DNA of 64,000 bases from Sapria himalayana. Its lineage: Eukaryota; Streptophyta; Magnoliopsida; Malpighiales; Rafflesiaceae. Below the pieces are notes generated by a model. That model did not search any database. It saw nothing but the letters and a program-made list of their open reading frames with translations, and was not told where the DNA came from. The DNA lies in assembly GCA_029783825.1 (NCBI GenBank), contig JAREIK010000801.1:10118891-10182890 (forward strand). Direction: 5' to 3'. Positions within the stretch are counted from its first letter, which is position 1. Each line of letters begins with the position of its first letter. The position numbers and the translations under genes were made by a program. Shown here one piece after another: positions 13,615 to 24,899 of this stretch.

Positions 13615-14370
13615 ATAAATATAATAAATGAATTTATGCATAAAATCATTTTTATGCATAGAGCAATTTATGGATAAGCTCAATTATAGATTTATGCATA
13701 AACATGCATAAAAAGGAGTTTATGCATGATGAGCTTATTCATTTATGCATAAATCCAAGTTTATGCAAAGTTAAGTAAGCATTAAAACTCATATATACCT
13801 AAACTAGTTTTTGCATTTCTGCATAATGAACTGTTAAGCATATAAATATGTTATGCACATAAACCCTTGTATGCATTTATGCATAACAAGTTAATGTGCA
13901 TAACAAGCTGATGCATAGATATGCATAAAAATGAGTTTATTCATGACAGCATATGCATTTATGCGTTAAATCATTTATGCATAAACTCAATTATGCATGG
14001 TTTGGCATGCATAAAACTCATTTATGAGTAAACAAGTTTTTACATTTCTGCATTATAAATTGTTATGCATAAAAACTCATGCACATAAAAATTCATTTAC
14101 AACCATGGCTCATTTGGGCATAAAAACTCATTTATGTGCACAATAAATTTTTATGTGCATAATAAATTAGCATATCAAACTATGCAAAAAGCTCATTATG
14201 CAAATCAGAGTTTTTTTTTTTGCATACTAAAATAAGCATAATCTGAGTTTTATGCAAAAAGCTCATTATGCAAAAAAAAACAAGTTTGTGCATAACTTGG
14301 AATGCAGAAAAACAAGTTCATGCATAGCTGGTATGCATAAAAACATATTTATGCATAACATTTAGGTTTT
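13615..14370. repeat. Dense ATGCATAA repeat block
   Basis: Variants of 'TTATGCATAAA' and 'AAACTCATTTATGCATAA' occur some 30 times in about 750 bases, in both orientations because ATGCAT is its own complement. The spacing is irregular (roughly 15-40 bases). No gene is visible. The flanks are ordinary AT-rich DNA, so the boundary is sharp. The origin is unknown; a highly diverged minisatellite is the best description. Confidence 0.75.
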
Positions 14371-14374
14371 TTTT

Positions 14375-15560
14375 TTTTAATTTTTTTTATAATGCAAAAG
14401 TAATTAAGCTTTGAAAATATGAGTGATTAAAAAAGGACCCAAATTATAAATATTTTTAATGATATATGTGAATACATGATCTTCATAAACCACTTCACTT
14501 TAGATTCTAATATTATTAATTATTATTTATCTTTACTATTTTAAAAATCTAATAGAATACACAATATCAATATACTTAATTATGCTTTTTCTTACAAATT
14601 AATAATGATAAATGAAATGGATAAATAAATATGAGGATTGATTCATATTCAAAAATTTTATGGCTCATGTTCTTTAAATTTATCTAAGATTCAATGAATC
14701 ATATTTATTTATACATTGCTTAAATTGTCTCCTAAGATTATCCAATACCATCAATATTCTGACAAATAGTATATTTTTTTATAATATACATTTTTTAATT
14801 TATTTTTTTTAATTTTTATTTTTAATTATCTTAAAATAAATTCATACTATAAATATTCATCTATTATTATATTTTTTATATGCAAAAGTTGAGGTAGACT
14901 TATATGACTAATATATAACTCAATTTCGAACTTTTCAATCAAATTTATTCTATATTTAAGTTTATATCATTTTCATATTACCTATTATTTATTTTTTTAG
15001 TTTATAAAATTTTGAATAGTCTACTTTATTTACTTTATACTAGAACAAAAACTAACTCATATATATATATACACACATACACACACATTCAATCAATATA
15101 CCCAACAAGTCCACAAAAACCAACTAAAATATTCATCCATCAACATTGAGTACTCATAGTCATAATCAATAATATAATTTTAATTCTAACATAATATATT
15201 ATTTATATGATATAAAAAAATAAATAAAGAATATTTACCACCCAATATTATAAAATAATTGTAATATTTTAAAAGAAAAAATAAAATTTTAATTCTAATA
15301 TGAAAAATTATAAATATTTAAGATTAAAAGAAAATTTCTTTAATTTTTTTTCATTTTAAGACAAATCCAACAATCATTAGATTTTTTTTTATGTTTATAA
15401 ATTATAACCTTTGGAAGAAATCAAACACCTTATAAATAAAAGATACATATTTTTATTAGCCTTTGTGACAATGACATTGACTTGTCACTCTTGTTGTCAG
15501 AACTCAGAACTCTCAAGACAACCATTGTTGCCAATAATAGCAACAAATTCAAAAATGGAG
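14375..15560. other. AT-rich spacer
   Basis: AT-rich DNA without recognisable genes. A short AT/AC microsatellite lies at 15059-15087. A plus-strand open frame starting at 15411 runs from this spacer into the hAT element at 15575; its composition changes at that border, so it is not a gene. Confidence 0.6.
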
Positions 15561-15566
15561 TACTTG

Positions 15567-16222
15567 CATTCTTCTAGAGATGTCGATCGGGCCAAGCCAG
15601 CCCGATCCGACAGAAGGCACGACACAATTCGGACGTGCCTGGGTCGGCCTAACACAAGAATTACCCATGCCCAAGCTCATGCCGTGCCCAACCACGACAC
15701 CAATCGTGTCGTGCCGAGGCCAATCGGGACTCGTGCCATGCCTGACCTGGCACAGTACCGTGGCACGTTAACACGATACCTTGGCATGAGCCAGGAAACC
15801 TAAAATTTTTTAAAATTAGGGTTCTGAGCAATGCAGCGGCGTGACGGCGAGCTCCAAAACCCTAATTTTTTTAAAATTAGGGTTTCAACAGTGCAAGGGT
15901 ACGGCGACACGTGCCAAAACCTTAATTTTTTTTAAATTAGGAGTTCGGCTGTTTGGCATCACGACGAAGCTCACTAAAACCCTTTTTTTTAATTGAGGTT
16001 TGCCACGTGGCGGCACGATGGCACACAGCCGAACCCCTAATTTTTTAAAATTAGAGGTTTTGCCCGACCTAGCCAAACCCGACAGATTCATGCTACGGGC
16101 CATTGCCAAGCTGAATTTCACAGAACCGTGTCATGCCTAGCTCGGCACGAAAATACGATTGGACCGGCTAAAAATGAGCCGAGCCAGCCCAGCACATCTC
16201 GTTTGACACCTCTTCATTCTTC
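15567..16222. mobile_element. Complete non-autonomous hAT element with 8-bp target duplication
   Basis: The octamer CATTCTTC at 15567-15574 is repeated at 16215-16222. Between them (15575-16214, 640 bp) the element starts TAGAGATGTCGATCGGGCC and ends GTTTGACACCTCTT, giving imperfect terminal inverted repeats around AGAGGTGTC. An 8-bp duplication and a TAGAGGTG-type terminus are hallmarks of the hAT superfamily. No transposase is encoded. The ends are GC-rich with GGCACG/GCCGAGC words. The centre holds five 59-60 bp tandem units (listed separately). It lies downstream of the UBC2-like exons, possibly inside that gene's last intron. Confidence 0.85.
15795..16062. repeat. Five tandem units with AACCCTAA/TTAGGGTT palindromes
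   Basis: Inside the hAT element, units starting near 15796, 15855, 15914, 15975 and 16032 each contain an AT-rich palindrome. In the clearest unit (15857-15885) it is AAACCCTAATTTT followed by AAAATTAGGGTTT; the others are degenerate. Units are separated by about 30 GC-rich bases. The telomere-like AAACCCTAA heptamer is probably coincidental, since it also occurs in plant promoters. Confidence 0.75.
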
Positions 16223-16521
16223 ACCCCATTTATAAATAACATTATAAAAAACACATCTATGGACCATGTCATTCAGTGTCATGCCTTGGGCCAAGCTCAA
16301 GTCACCTAACCTAGTTCAAAAATGGGGTACATGCCTTATGAATTGGTAAAATCTCCTCCAATTGAATATTTAAAAGATAACCTAGCAAGCTTCTGATTAT
16401 TTAGATAGAACAAATTGTGATGAAAATACAACCAATTCAAAGTATGATATTTGAAATTGAACTTATTGATGATAAAACACAAGAATTTCAGCAGATTAAA
16501 AAGATTAACAAAAAATTGAAC

Positions 16522-17921
16522 CTGAATAGAAGTAAGTATTGCAGCAACATCATATATGGGACTCCATTGATTCTGTAAAATATCCAAGCAAATACTTCCA
16601 TCTGCATAAACTGATGAAATCCACGAGAAAAGAAATATTTTTTTTTTCATTTAGATGCTGTCAAGTACAACAATCTTCTACTTTGTACCCAAACAGCACA
16701 AATCCAATAATCACTAGGACATATAGGTGACTAACAGACCATGCCAGGCCAGCTCAGTATACTAGCACACAAGCCAATGTCAAGCAGGCGAGGAGATTAT
16801 TTTGGGCATGCAGCACATGCTCCACAGCATCCTAGTATGCAAGCTACAGCCTGCAGAGTAGGTGCATGTGCTGTCATGTATCATGACCCACAAGTGAAAC
16901 AAGAAAAAGGAAAGATTACTTTGAAATATCAAATACCAGTTATTCCGTGAAACAAAGAAAACACCAGGAATATAAAAGTTAAAATTACATTGTGCAAGAA
17001 ACAATGAATGGAATAACATACTATTTGGGTGAAACATCCGTGAGACAAAACGAACTGTTGGAGGTTTATTTGGATATTCTTCTGAAAATTGCAGGGTCAA
17101 TTTGAATGTGCCTGAAGAATCAGATAAAGAGGAATCAAAACAGGAAAAGTTGAACTGTTTCTTCTCCATCCTTCTATCAACTCAATTTGAACCATTATAA
17201 ACATACTACAATTCTTTAAAGCCTCAAATGGCAACCGTGCATGAATTCCCTTGGAAAAAACAGTTTATTTATGAAAGAACAGCGGCATATTGGGACGACG
17301 TATTATGCTACAATCAAGTTGGGAAGTGAAGCAGTTTATCTATAAAATCAACTATTTTTTTGCCTTCGGAAATGACATCGCATTCTGATTATACTACTTT
17401 GGACAAGAGAAGAAGATAAAAATGCTTCGAGGAACAATGACCATTTTAGGTTAAGATGAATCAGGAATGATCAATTGCAATTCGGGCACTAAATCAGGTG
17501 CTTATTGTAACGAGTCCGTGAGCATGGGAATAACGTTGTATACATTAGAAACATGCATTCAGAAGTAACGATTCAACTCATAATTTAGAATTATAAGTTG
17601 CAATGCGAAATAGCTAGCGCATAACAAACATGAATCGAAAGTAAAGAAAGAACCGATTGCCCACCTCCATCCCACGGTGTGTCATCAGGCCTGCCAAAGA
17701 AAATGGGCCAAACACATTAAAGAGTTAATTGAAAACAAGATAGACATCAAGAAGAGGAAGCTTTCGGGAAAAGATGAAAATAGATTGTTACGGTACCCGA
17801 AAATGACGGCATTCCAGATCATGATGTTATTGTCTTGAGGAGCACCGCTGATCCCTGCAGGGGGATCCTGCTGGAGTCTCTTGAAATCCCTCATAAGTCT
17901 CTTCCTGGAAGGGGTTGACAT
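16522..17921 (-). CDS. UBC2: Ubiquitin-conjugating enzyme E2, RAD6/UBC2 type (exons 1-4; last exon not found)
   Basis: RAD6-type E2 enzymes accept ubiquitin from E1 on a cysteine and, with RING E3 partners, ubiquitinate histone H2B in the nucleus and other targets. Exon 1 (17921-17797) starts [20 protein letters not shown]. Exon 2 (17690-17665) gives GPDDTPWDG, exon 3 (17111-17022) runs to the HPN motif, and exon 4 (16610-16522) runs from IYADGSIC to AAILTSIQ. All junctions have AG/GT and keep frame, giving 110 residues with the active cysteine at residue 88. Introns are 106, 553 and 411 bp. Family members have about 150 residues; the final ~42 residues (helical C-terminal part of the fold) should follow a donor at 16521 but were not found on the minus strand to position 1. 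Either intron 4 exceeds 16.5 kb or the gene is truncated. Recognition as a RAD6-type E2 is secure; whether the locus is functional is open. Confidence 0.93.
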
Positions 17922-18350
17922 GATTCTGATTATGTTTTTACAGTGAGTACAGATCTAGGGAAGTTGAATTGAAAATCGTGATGAACAGGAGAGTGATGGG
18001 TTGCAAAGATAGCTGTTCTTTCGGGCTCAGGATTCCCTTTCATTGTAAAGCTGAAAACAGGGGAGTGAACATTTTCTCCGGTCGGCAAAAATTGCCAAAA
18101 TACATTAGATGTCAATTTCCATGCGCCTTCTTTTCAAGTCACCCAATGCGATTCGATTCGACCTTCCCCTCTTTATTAAAGGGAAACACCAGCGGCGCAA
18201 TAATAATTCTCAAAGAGATGCTAAATATTCTCCTTATCCAACTAAGATGAAAAAGAAAAAATTAGCATTTTCCATTCATTTCGGCTCTACTTTTGTTCCC
18301 AAATGCTTGGTCTCAACTCAACTTTTCAAAAATAATTCTCTACAAAATTA
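17922..18350 (-). promoter_or_regulatory. Presumed 5' UTR/promoter region of the UBC2-like gene
   Basis: About 430 bases upstream of the start codon are less AT-rich than the surrounding spacer and contain no other recognisable gene. Small open frames on both strands have no recognisable similarity. No convincing TATA box or initiator was identified, so only position supports this call. Confidence 0.3.
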
Positions 18351-18359
18351 ATTGTTCTT

Positions 18360-18740
18360 TGAAATTATCTTTGATTTAGGTTACTTATAAACAAGTTTCA
18401 AGTAATTGAAAATGAAACACAACCTGTGCCAAGTTAACCAAATCTACCATGTTAATGGAGTTATTTAGTGGATAATTAAAATACATTCATTTGGTTAGTG
18501 ATTGTTAGAACATAGTTTAAGTGATAAACAAATATTGTCATGGAATATTGTGTAGTATTTGGTGGGGAAAAATGTGGTAACTCACGTCTAGAAAAAACTA
18601 AGGGATATTTGTTACATCATGGGCTTATAGCAAAATAAGTAAAATAAGCTTAAAAAAATAAAAGTTGACAAAAACTCTTGCAAGCACAATTTATGGTGTC
18701 GATTTATAAAAAATAGATTGCACTCAATATTTTTGAAATT
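18360..18740. other. Gene-free spacer
   Basis: AT-rich sequence upstream of UBC2 with no recognisable feature. It separates the promoter region from the MITE at 18742. Confidence 0.5.
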
Positions 18741-18741
18741 A

Positions 18742-19136
18742 TAAGAGCAACTCCAATGGGAGATGTTATACGAGATATCATCTCTATAAACGCTAAAATG
18801 ACATACAACTAACAAAAAATCTTACTCCAATGAAGTTGGTATCAGATATGGCAAAATATCATCCAAGGCATTTGGGTATCATATTTGGCAACTTTTGAGA
18901 TAGAAATGAGATGATGCAAAATAGTTGTTATAACTATTGTGCATCTCAACAGGCTCTCTCACAAGGGGTTGAAAAAATAAATTTAAATGAAAAAATATTT
19001 AATTATTAAAATAGCACCTAAATTTTGTGCTAATTATTATAGCAAAGATATTATTTAGGGGTGCAAAAAAATAGTTCAAGTTTACAAAATAACATTGGTC
19101 ACTCTTTTTTGACAACTCTTGTTGGAGTTGCTCTTA
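18742..19136. mobile_element. MITE with 15-bp perfect terminal inverted repeats
   Basis: TAAGAGCAACTCCAA at 18742-18756 is exactly complementary to TTGGAGTTGCTCTTA at 19122-19136, giving a ~395-bp element with no coding capacity. The GAGC..CTCCAA terminus resembles PIF/Harbinger-type MITEs common in plants. The outer TAA and TTA could be part of the inverted repeat or of a 3-bp target site, so the duplication is not resolved. A related terminus is present at 40069-40672. Confidence 0.75.
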
Positions 19137-20800
19137 CAACAGAACATTCAATCTAGAGTTTTTTTTGTTAAAATAACTTTAAATTTGAAAATTTTGAGTT
19201 TAGCCCACTCATCAAATTTATGATCAAAATGAAATTCCTAAAGAGAGCAATCTAGGATTATCAAATGAATAAGCTAAATTTAAATTCAGCTACCTCCATG
19301 TAATGAATGCCATTTATATTTCTTGAAAGAGCAGTATTTCAACTTTGTGAAGGGATGAAAACTAGTATTAATTGACATGATTCCAAATTTGCATTAGGTG
19401 AGGATATCTCATTCAACATATCTACATAATTATATGGATTATATGAGTAATAAAGTAAATATAAGTTCATATATCAATCCAATGTAAATTATATAGATAG
19501 ATAATTCTATTAACTAATAATGAACTAACTACTACTCAAGTTGAATAGATGTACTCAATGGTTTGAAATATACTTTGACTTAATGGTTAACTCATATTAT
19601 TATGCGTGATAATATTTCTCTAGTATTTTGTTAATATCATATTTGATTGTTTGATGAATAATAGATTGGTATAAAAATCCCCAAGTATGCTCTTGGCATA
19701 TAAGGTGGTGGTCATCCTTGGACTGTCGCTACCAAATATGATCCCCTTATAGTTGTCTCCTATATATTTTAATAATGAAAAAACATGTTATTTTATGCAA
19801 TGGTCATTCTCATATCTACACATTTTAGGTAATATATCAAATATCAGTGATGATTGTTTTGAATATCTATGTCTATTTTCTAAACTCTTATTTTTTAAAG
19901 ACATGATATAATATGTACTAAATGCATTAACACTTTCAATTTTGTTACTGTCATACTCACGATAATTAATAAACATCTTCACATGAATCTTACATATGAA
20001 AGTCATACATTAGAGAAAAACTTGAATGGGTATCATCACCTCATTATTCTTGCCAATGTGTGTGTGCATGATGACATGCATATCATTGTACGCCGTGATC
20101 AACATTTGACTCTCATATTATGTTGAAACTTATCAGTTAGATATTCTATTTAACCCACATATTACTCGAATATTAGTTCTACTAAAAGTGCACAATGAAT
20201 TAATCTTAAAATATTTATGCTTTTAACTTCATAAGTATCATACTTGTAATCATTAAATTTAATTCAACTTTGAGTCTTCATACCACGCGAATATATTTCA
20301 TAACTTATATATCATTGTCTATCACATATGACATGCATAAACCTACTTATTCATAAAAATAATGAGTTTTGATTCAAATTTTCATTCATATCAAAAAATA
20401 TCCAAATAAACATAAACACAAATATAAACTCATAAATTTATTAATTCATCAGAATATATTATATTTACCAATCCTATATATTAATTTAGTCGAACATCAG
20501 GAGAAATTTATGTGAAATATGCTAAGAGACATCTCGTAGATTTAGGAGTTCCCAATGAATACCCAAGTAAAAATCTAAGTAAATATTTTTAATTTCAACC
20601 AAAAATTATTTGTATTTTCCTTAGATTTGTCCTCATTGGGGGGTCAGAATTGTATCACTTAGAGTTTTGGAATCATGGTTACATCTTTCTCTTAATAATT
20701 ATCTTTTTTATATAAGTATTATTTTTATAGTTAGAGAATCCATGAGAAATTTAAAGTTTGAAGTGATGGGTTTGAGGTCATGACTTTGTCATATATTTAA
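19137..20800. other. AT-rich spacer
   Basis: No gene, terminal repeat or RNA is recognised. Short open frames are scattered and of AT-driven composition. Confidence 0.5.
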
Positions 20801-20804
20801 ATCT

Positions 20805-21135
20805 TCTTTAGAGCATTGATGTCATGATATTGGGAATGATCATAATTGAAATATTTACTCAATGTAATTCAAAAACATAATAATGAGATTAGTCATGACT
20901 TTAGTTTTTCCATTCTGAGCAAAGTATTATGACATAAGAATTGCTATGACTATGATAATTACTCTCTATAACATAGATTCATGATATTAGAATTGATCAT
21001 GACTTAGTTCTTTGTTTACTAAGCAAAGTATTGCAGTGATATGATTGTTATGTCTAAGATAATAATTCTCTATGACACACAAAGTTATAGTACTATAATT
21101 GGGCATGACTTTGATGATTTATCTTTCAAACATAA
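20805..21135. repeat. Degenerate ~115-bp tandem repeat (CATGATATT.GAAT.GATCATGAC)
   Basis: The block 'atgatatt(g/a)g(a)attgatcatgactt' followed by 'ctctatgacataga' recurs about three times at 20830, 20980 and 21090, with 'AAGTATT' between. A similar set of units occurs at 58430-58860. The repeat has no coding potential and an unknown origin. Confidence 0.5.
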
Positions 21136-21293
21136 AGTCATGGGATTGACCAAAGTAAGATTCTCTAAAATAAAAAATCATGACAAAAAAATAATATCGT
21201 AACTCAAAATACTTTAGGTTTTGGCTCTATATTGAATAAATCATAACTATGGAAATTAAATTGACCACTTATACTATTAGGGTAATTGGCTAT

Positions 21294-21450
21294 CACTACA
21301 AAAAAATATTGTCGTAATTATTAATAGTTTTACAGATAATGCAACTATAAATCTAAGAATATGTCATGGAAATGATGATTGTATTGTATAGTAGAAATAG
21401 TTAGAGCAAAAAAATATTATTGTTATTTCTCAAGAAATATTGTGGAATAT
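21294..21450 (+). mobile_element. Lone CACTA-type terminus
   Basis: CACTACAAAAAAATATTGTCG at 21294-21314 closely resembles the ends of the CACTA elements at 28280 and 46131 (CACTACAAG/TAAAAAA). The body should extend to the right. A matching right end (TTTTTTGTAGTG) was not found, so the element is truncated or the match is fortuitous. Confidence 0.4.
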
Positions 21451-22398
21451 GTACTTCTCTCTTTTAAGATTTTGCTTTATCAAATCTATTAATTCTATTA
21501 AAAAACACTATGATTTTATGAATATTTATCAAAATTTCTAAAAATAATAATTTTGTAAAATCTTTCAAATAAATACTAGAATACATGCATACATAACAAG
21601 ATAAACTCATCAAATGACTAAAAATATTCAGTTCATGAAGTGTCGAACAAACCCTCATACTAAATATATTTCTCATCACTAATAGTGAATTTTCCTCCAA
21701 ACATCCATACTAAAATAAGTATATATATAGGATAACCAATACTAGGTTATCCTAAATATATGTCTTGGTGCATTTTTATTTTGAAAATAGCATATGTTAT
21801 TTTGGGATTTATTAGTAAGTGTATGAGTAGTGGTGTTATGTAACAGTATAAAAAAAGTTCTTAGCTTGTCTTCCAAGAAATACTACGTTTAACATCTATA
21901 AGTAGACATAATTTTTGGGTTGAAATTCTACATTATTGATCTCATATATCTATGCTATTTTTCAATATAATATTTTTCTGTACTCTCCATGTCTTTCAAT
22001 GATACTAAGTAGAAGATATATAAACTTCATTTCTTTTGTTGAGAAATCATATCAAAAAGATTTGCGGCACCTTTAATCCCCCTAAGACTTTGTTCCTCAT
22101 GTGTCTAGTGATGATGCTCATAATTTTTTCAGGTTTCACAACTATTTGATGGACTCCAATCTCAACTATGTCATTGTCTTGTTCATCATCATTTTTACCT
22201 CCTTTTCTATTATGTTTTCCTCACAGAGTATCATTTCTTTGAGAGGGATAAATTATAAAATTATGTCTTTATATTCGAGTTTTGCTTCCAACCATCTTAT
22301 TCCATTGTCTTCCTCATTATTACTCTTCTTAGTCTCTAGTAGTAATGTAAAAAAACTATCTTCAAATGATGATTTTGTCTATCAATGCATATATTCAC

Positions 22399-22580
22399 TA
22401 GATGTATAAGATGGGTCATGTTGTGCAGGGATGACCCTTTGTAAGGCATTTGTGCCATGCCCAACACAACATGACTTGTGTTTTGGGTAGCCCAGCATGG
22501 CCCAAATGGAATGAGTCTTGGCAAAATTGGGCTGGGTTGGGCTGGGCTTTGTCAAGTCATGTTAGGTCATGCCCAAAGCC
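22399..22580. mobile_element. GC-rich terminal part of a decayed hAT element
   Basis: TAGATGTATAAGATGGGTCA at 22399 looks like a mutated TAGAGGTGTCAAACGGGTCA-type hAT end. The following GC-rich stretch, with CATGCCCAA and GGGCTGGG words, matches the other hAT-family ends. It lies just beyond the C-terminal end of the hAT transposase remnant at 22860-24570, as expected for the end of that element. The other terminus was not found. Confidence 0.5.
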
Positions 22581-22859
22581 TAGTCATGATAGCTTTTGAT
22601 TTTAATTTTTAGGTATGTAAAATATAAATTGTAATTTGCAATGAAAAATATGTATATAATGACATCATATAAAATGATTAACAAAAATAATAAAAAAAAC
22701 ATAAAAAACTTATTATTCAAAAATAAAATAATAATCATCAAGGTCAATTCTAATTTCAATCAATGTTTATATGAAAATCATCATCATCATCATGTAAGTA
22801 TCTGATGGTATCACTAGCGATGAGTTCAACATCCTCAAAGTCTTATGAGTCATCATCTT

Positions 22860-24570
22860 TCAACAACTCTTATGCTCTTGTTCGAGCTTGATCCAATATA
22901 CTCAAACTTGAATCTTCTTAATTCTTTATGTATACAAGTGATTCCATGATATCTAACCACAATCTTGATCTCTTATTCGAAATGACATTGATTTCAATAG
23001 AAAAGTAGACTCTAATGCTATGCTTGACACCAGATAAGTTAGTAGATCTTATGTCATATTAGAAAGGAACATGATAGGTACTCACATGATGTCTATCTTT
23101 GTAAATTATTAAGATTATTATTATTAATAAGGATTGAGCAGTAATGAGTATCTACGTACAAATATATTTTGCTCCTATTCGATGGACCAGCCCATCATTT
23201 TCCCCCTACTAACTAAATGGAAAAATCATTATCTCAGAATACCATGGTCATATCCATACTTGGAGTCAAGCTACAACTACTACCATACCTAGTCTCGTAG
23301 TATGTATATAACTTAGCTAATTTGAATCTTTCAAGTTGATGTTCCTTGTTCATACAAGTCAATATGTATGTCAAAATATTGTCTACCCCTTCCACCTAAC
23401 CATAGGATTTATGCAAATAGCAAGACAATAAAAAGATAAAATAGTGGATAAAAACTTTAATTACTTAGTTTACATCTCATATATGGTTTTAAATGTAAGG
23501 TCATCTTTAAATTTGCTAAAATGCTACTAATATTATATATGTATCTGAATGTAATGCAACTGGTGGAAGTGTATATAGACGAACACATATTTGTCATGTC
23601 ATAAAAAATCTTTAAGAATTTCATAAAAGAAATTCATGCATTCCAATTAGTATCATCAATAATATGTTTGTCACTCTTATTATTGATGTAGTTGGATATC
23701 ATGTGTTCATATCCAACACATGAATCCAATATCAGGTAAGTATAATTCAAATGGTGTCTCACATTTATTTAGAATTTCTTCTTCTTTTGACCAGCAGATA
23801 AATAGAGACTACCAAATTTTTATTGTCTACTAGGTATCTGAAGATTTTTTAGTGATTTTAATATTTTTTTATTATGTGGGAGAAATTATCTTAATCTACA
23901 CTTTTATTATCAAGTTAATAATGTGACACATACACCTAAGATGAAAAATCTCACCTAATGGTCATAACAAACATATTAAAAGCTACATTATTGTTAAATG
24001 TATTATCAAATATGATACTAAATATTTTATTATGAATATAATTATCTCTAAATATTTTTATCATGTACTCATATAGCAGGGTCATCATGAGGATGGAGAA
24101 TCTAAGAAAAATCTAAAATAATTTTATTAAGTTTCCATTTAGAATCTACATAGTGGGCAATAAGACATGCAAAAGATGTATCATTACAACTAGTCTAGAT
24201 ATCAGATATCTCGACATCGCACCACAATTTTACCTAAATTCTTTAATTATTAGTTGCTTTTTAACTTATAATATTTAATAATAACATTCATATATGTGGC
24301 CCTATTAATCCTATGATAAGTAGAGGTTGGAATAAGTCTAAATAATACTGACAATCCTAGCATCCTGATAAATAATAATTAAAAGTCTCATGATGATAAT
24401 TAGTTTGACCGTATCTTCACTCTCTAAATCATTATTGTATATGAACTTGGTCAAAGAAACTTTACTAGATCCAACTTCAACCATCGCTCATGATTAATTG
24501 GGTTTGCCTAGGATCTAATATATTATATTTTATAGTATATTGATCAGTATGTCTCTTTAAGTACATAGTC
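22860..24570 (-). pseudogene. Decayed hAT transposase (BED-finger, ricesleeper-like)
   Basis: No long open frame remains, but reading the minus strand in changing frames gives hAT transposase landmarks in the right order. Near 24500-24560 is GTMYLKRHTDQY, corresponding to the histidine part of a BED zinc finger. Near 24130-24190 is FACLIAHYVDSKWKLNKI, the RNase-H-like core that in plant hATs reads like LTAHFIDSDWKL. About 23980-24010 has an FDN..NN segment like the TLDNASNN motif, then an HxRC.CH-like block near 23920. Near 23015-23045 is SSIALESTF, matching the conserved VSTVASESAFS of the C-terminal dimerisation domain, followed by a degraded EALVC-like piece. Many stops and frameshifts show it is long dead. 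It is probably the coding part of the element whose GC-rich end lies at 22399. Confidence 0.7.
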
Positions 24571-24899
24571 CCACACACACTCTCTAACATGCATATATAT
24601 TTTTATAAAACTTATATTGTGCCGATTCTTTATTGATACGCCTAGTATTTTTTTTATTATATAAAAAAAAGTCTAAATTACAGATGTTCTTCTAGTTTTT
24701 TATTTTTAGGCATTTGAGAATCAAAGTCATGAGAGAAAACATTTTTCGACCTAAAACCTTTTCATAATATTATCATTATTATCTATGTCTAAATCTAGAT
24801 TAATATCATTTTTGTTATACTCACTATTAACTATTTTTTATAACTAATGTATTGTTTATAACACTATTTAAAAAAGAAAAAAAATTACTCAAATTATGT

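Noticed and set aside
15411..15803. 130-residue plus-strand open frame
   Set aside because: It runs from AT-rich spacer across the exact left border of the hAT element at 15575, so it is a chance fusion.
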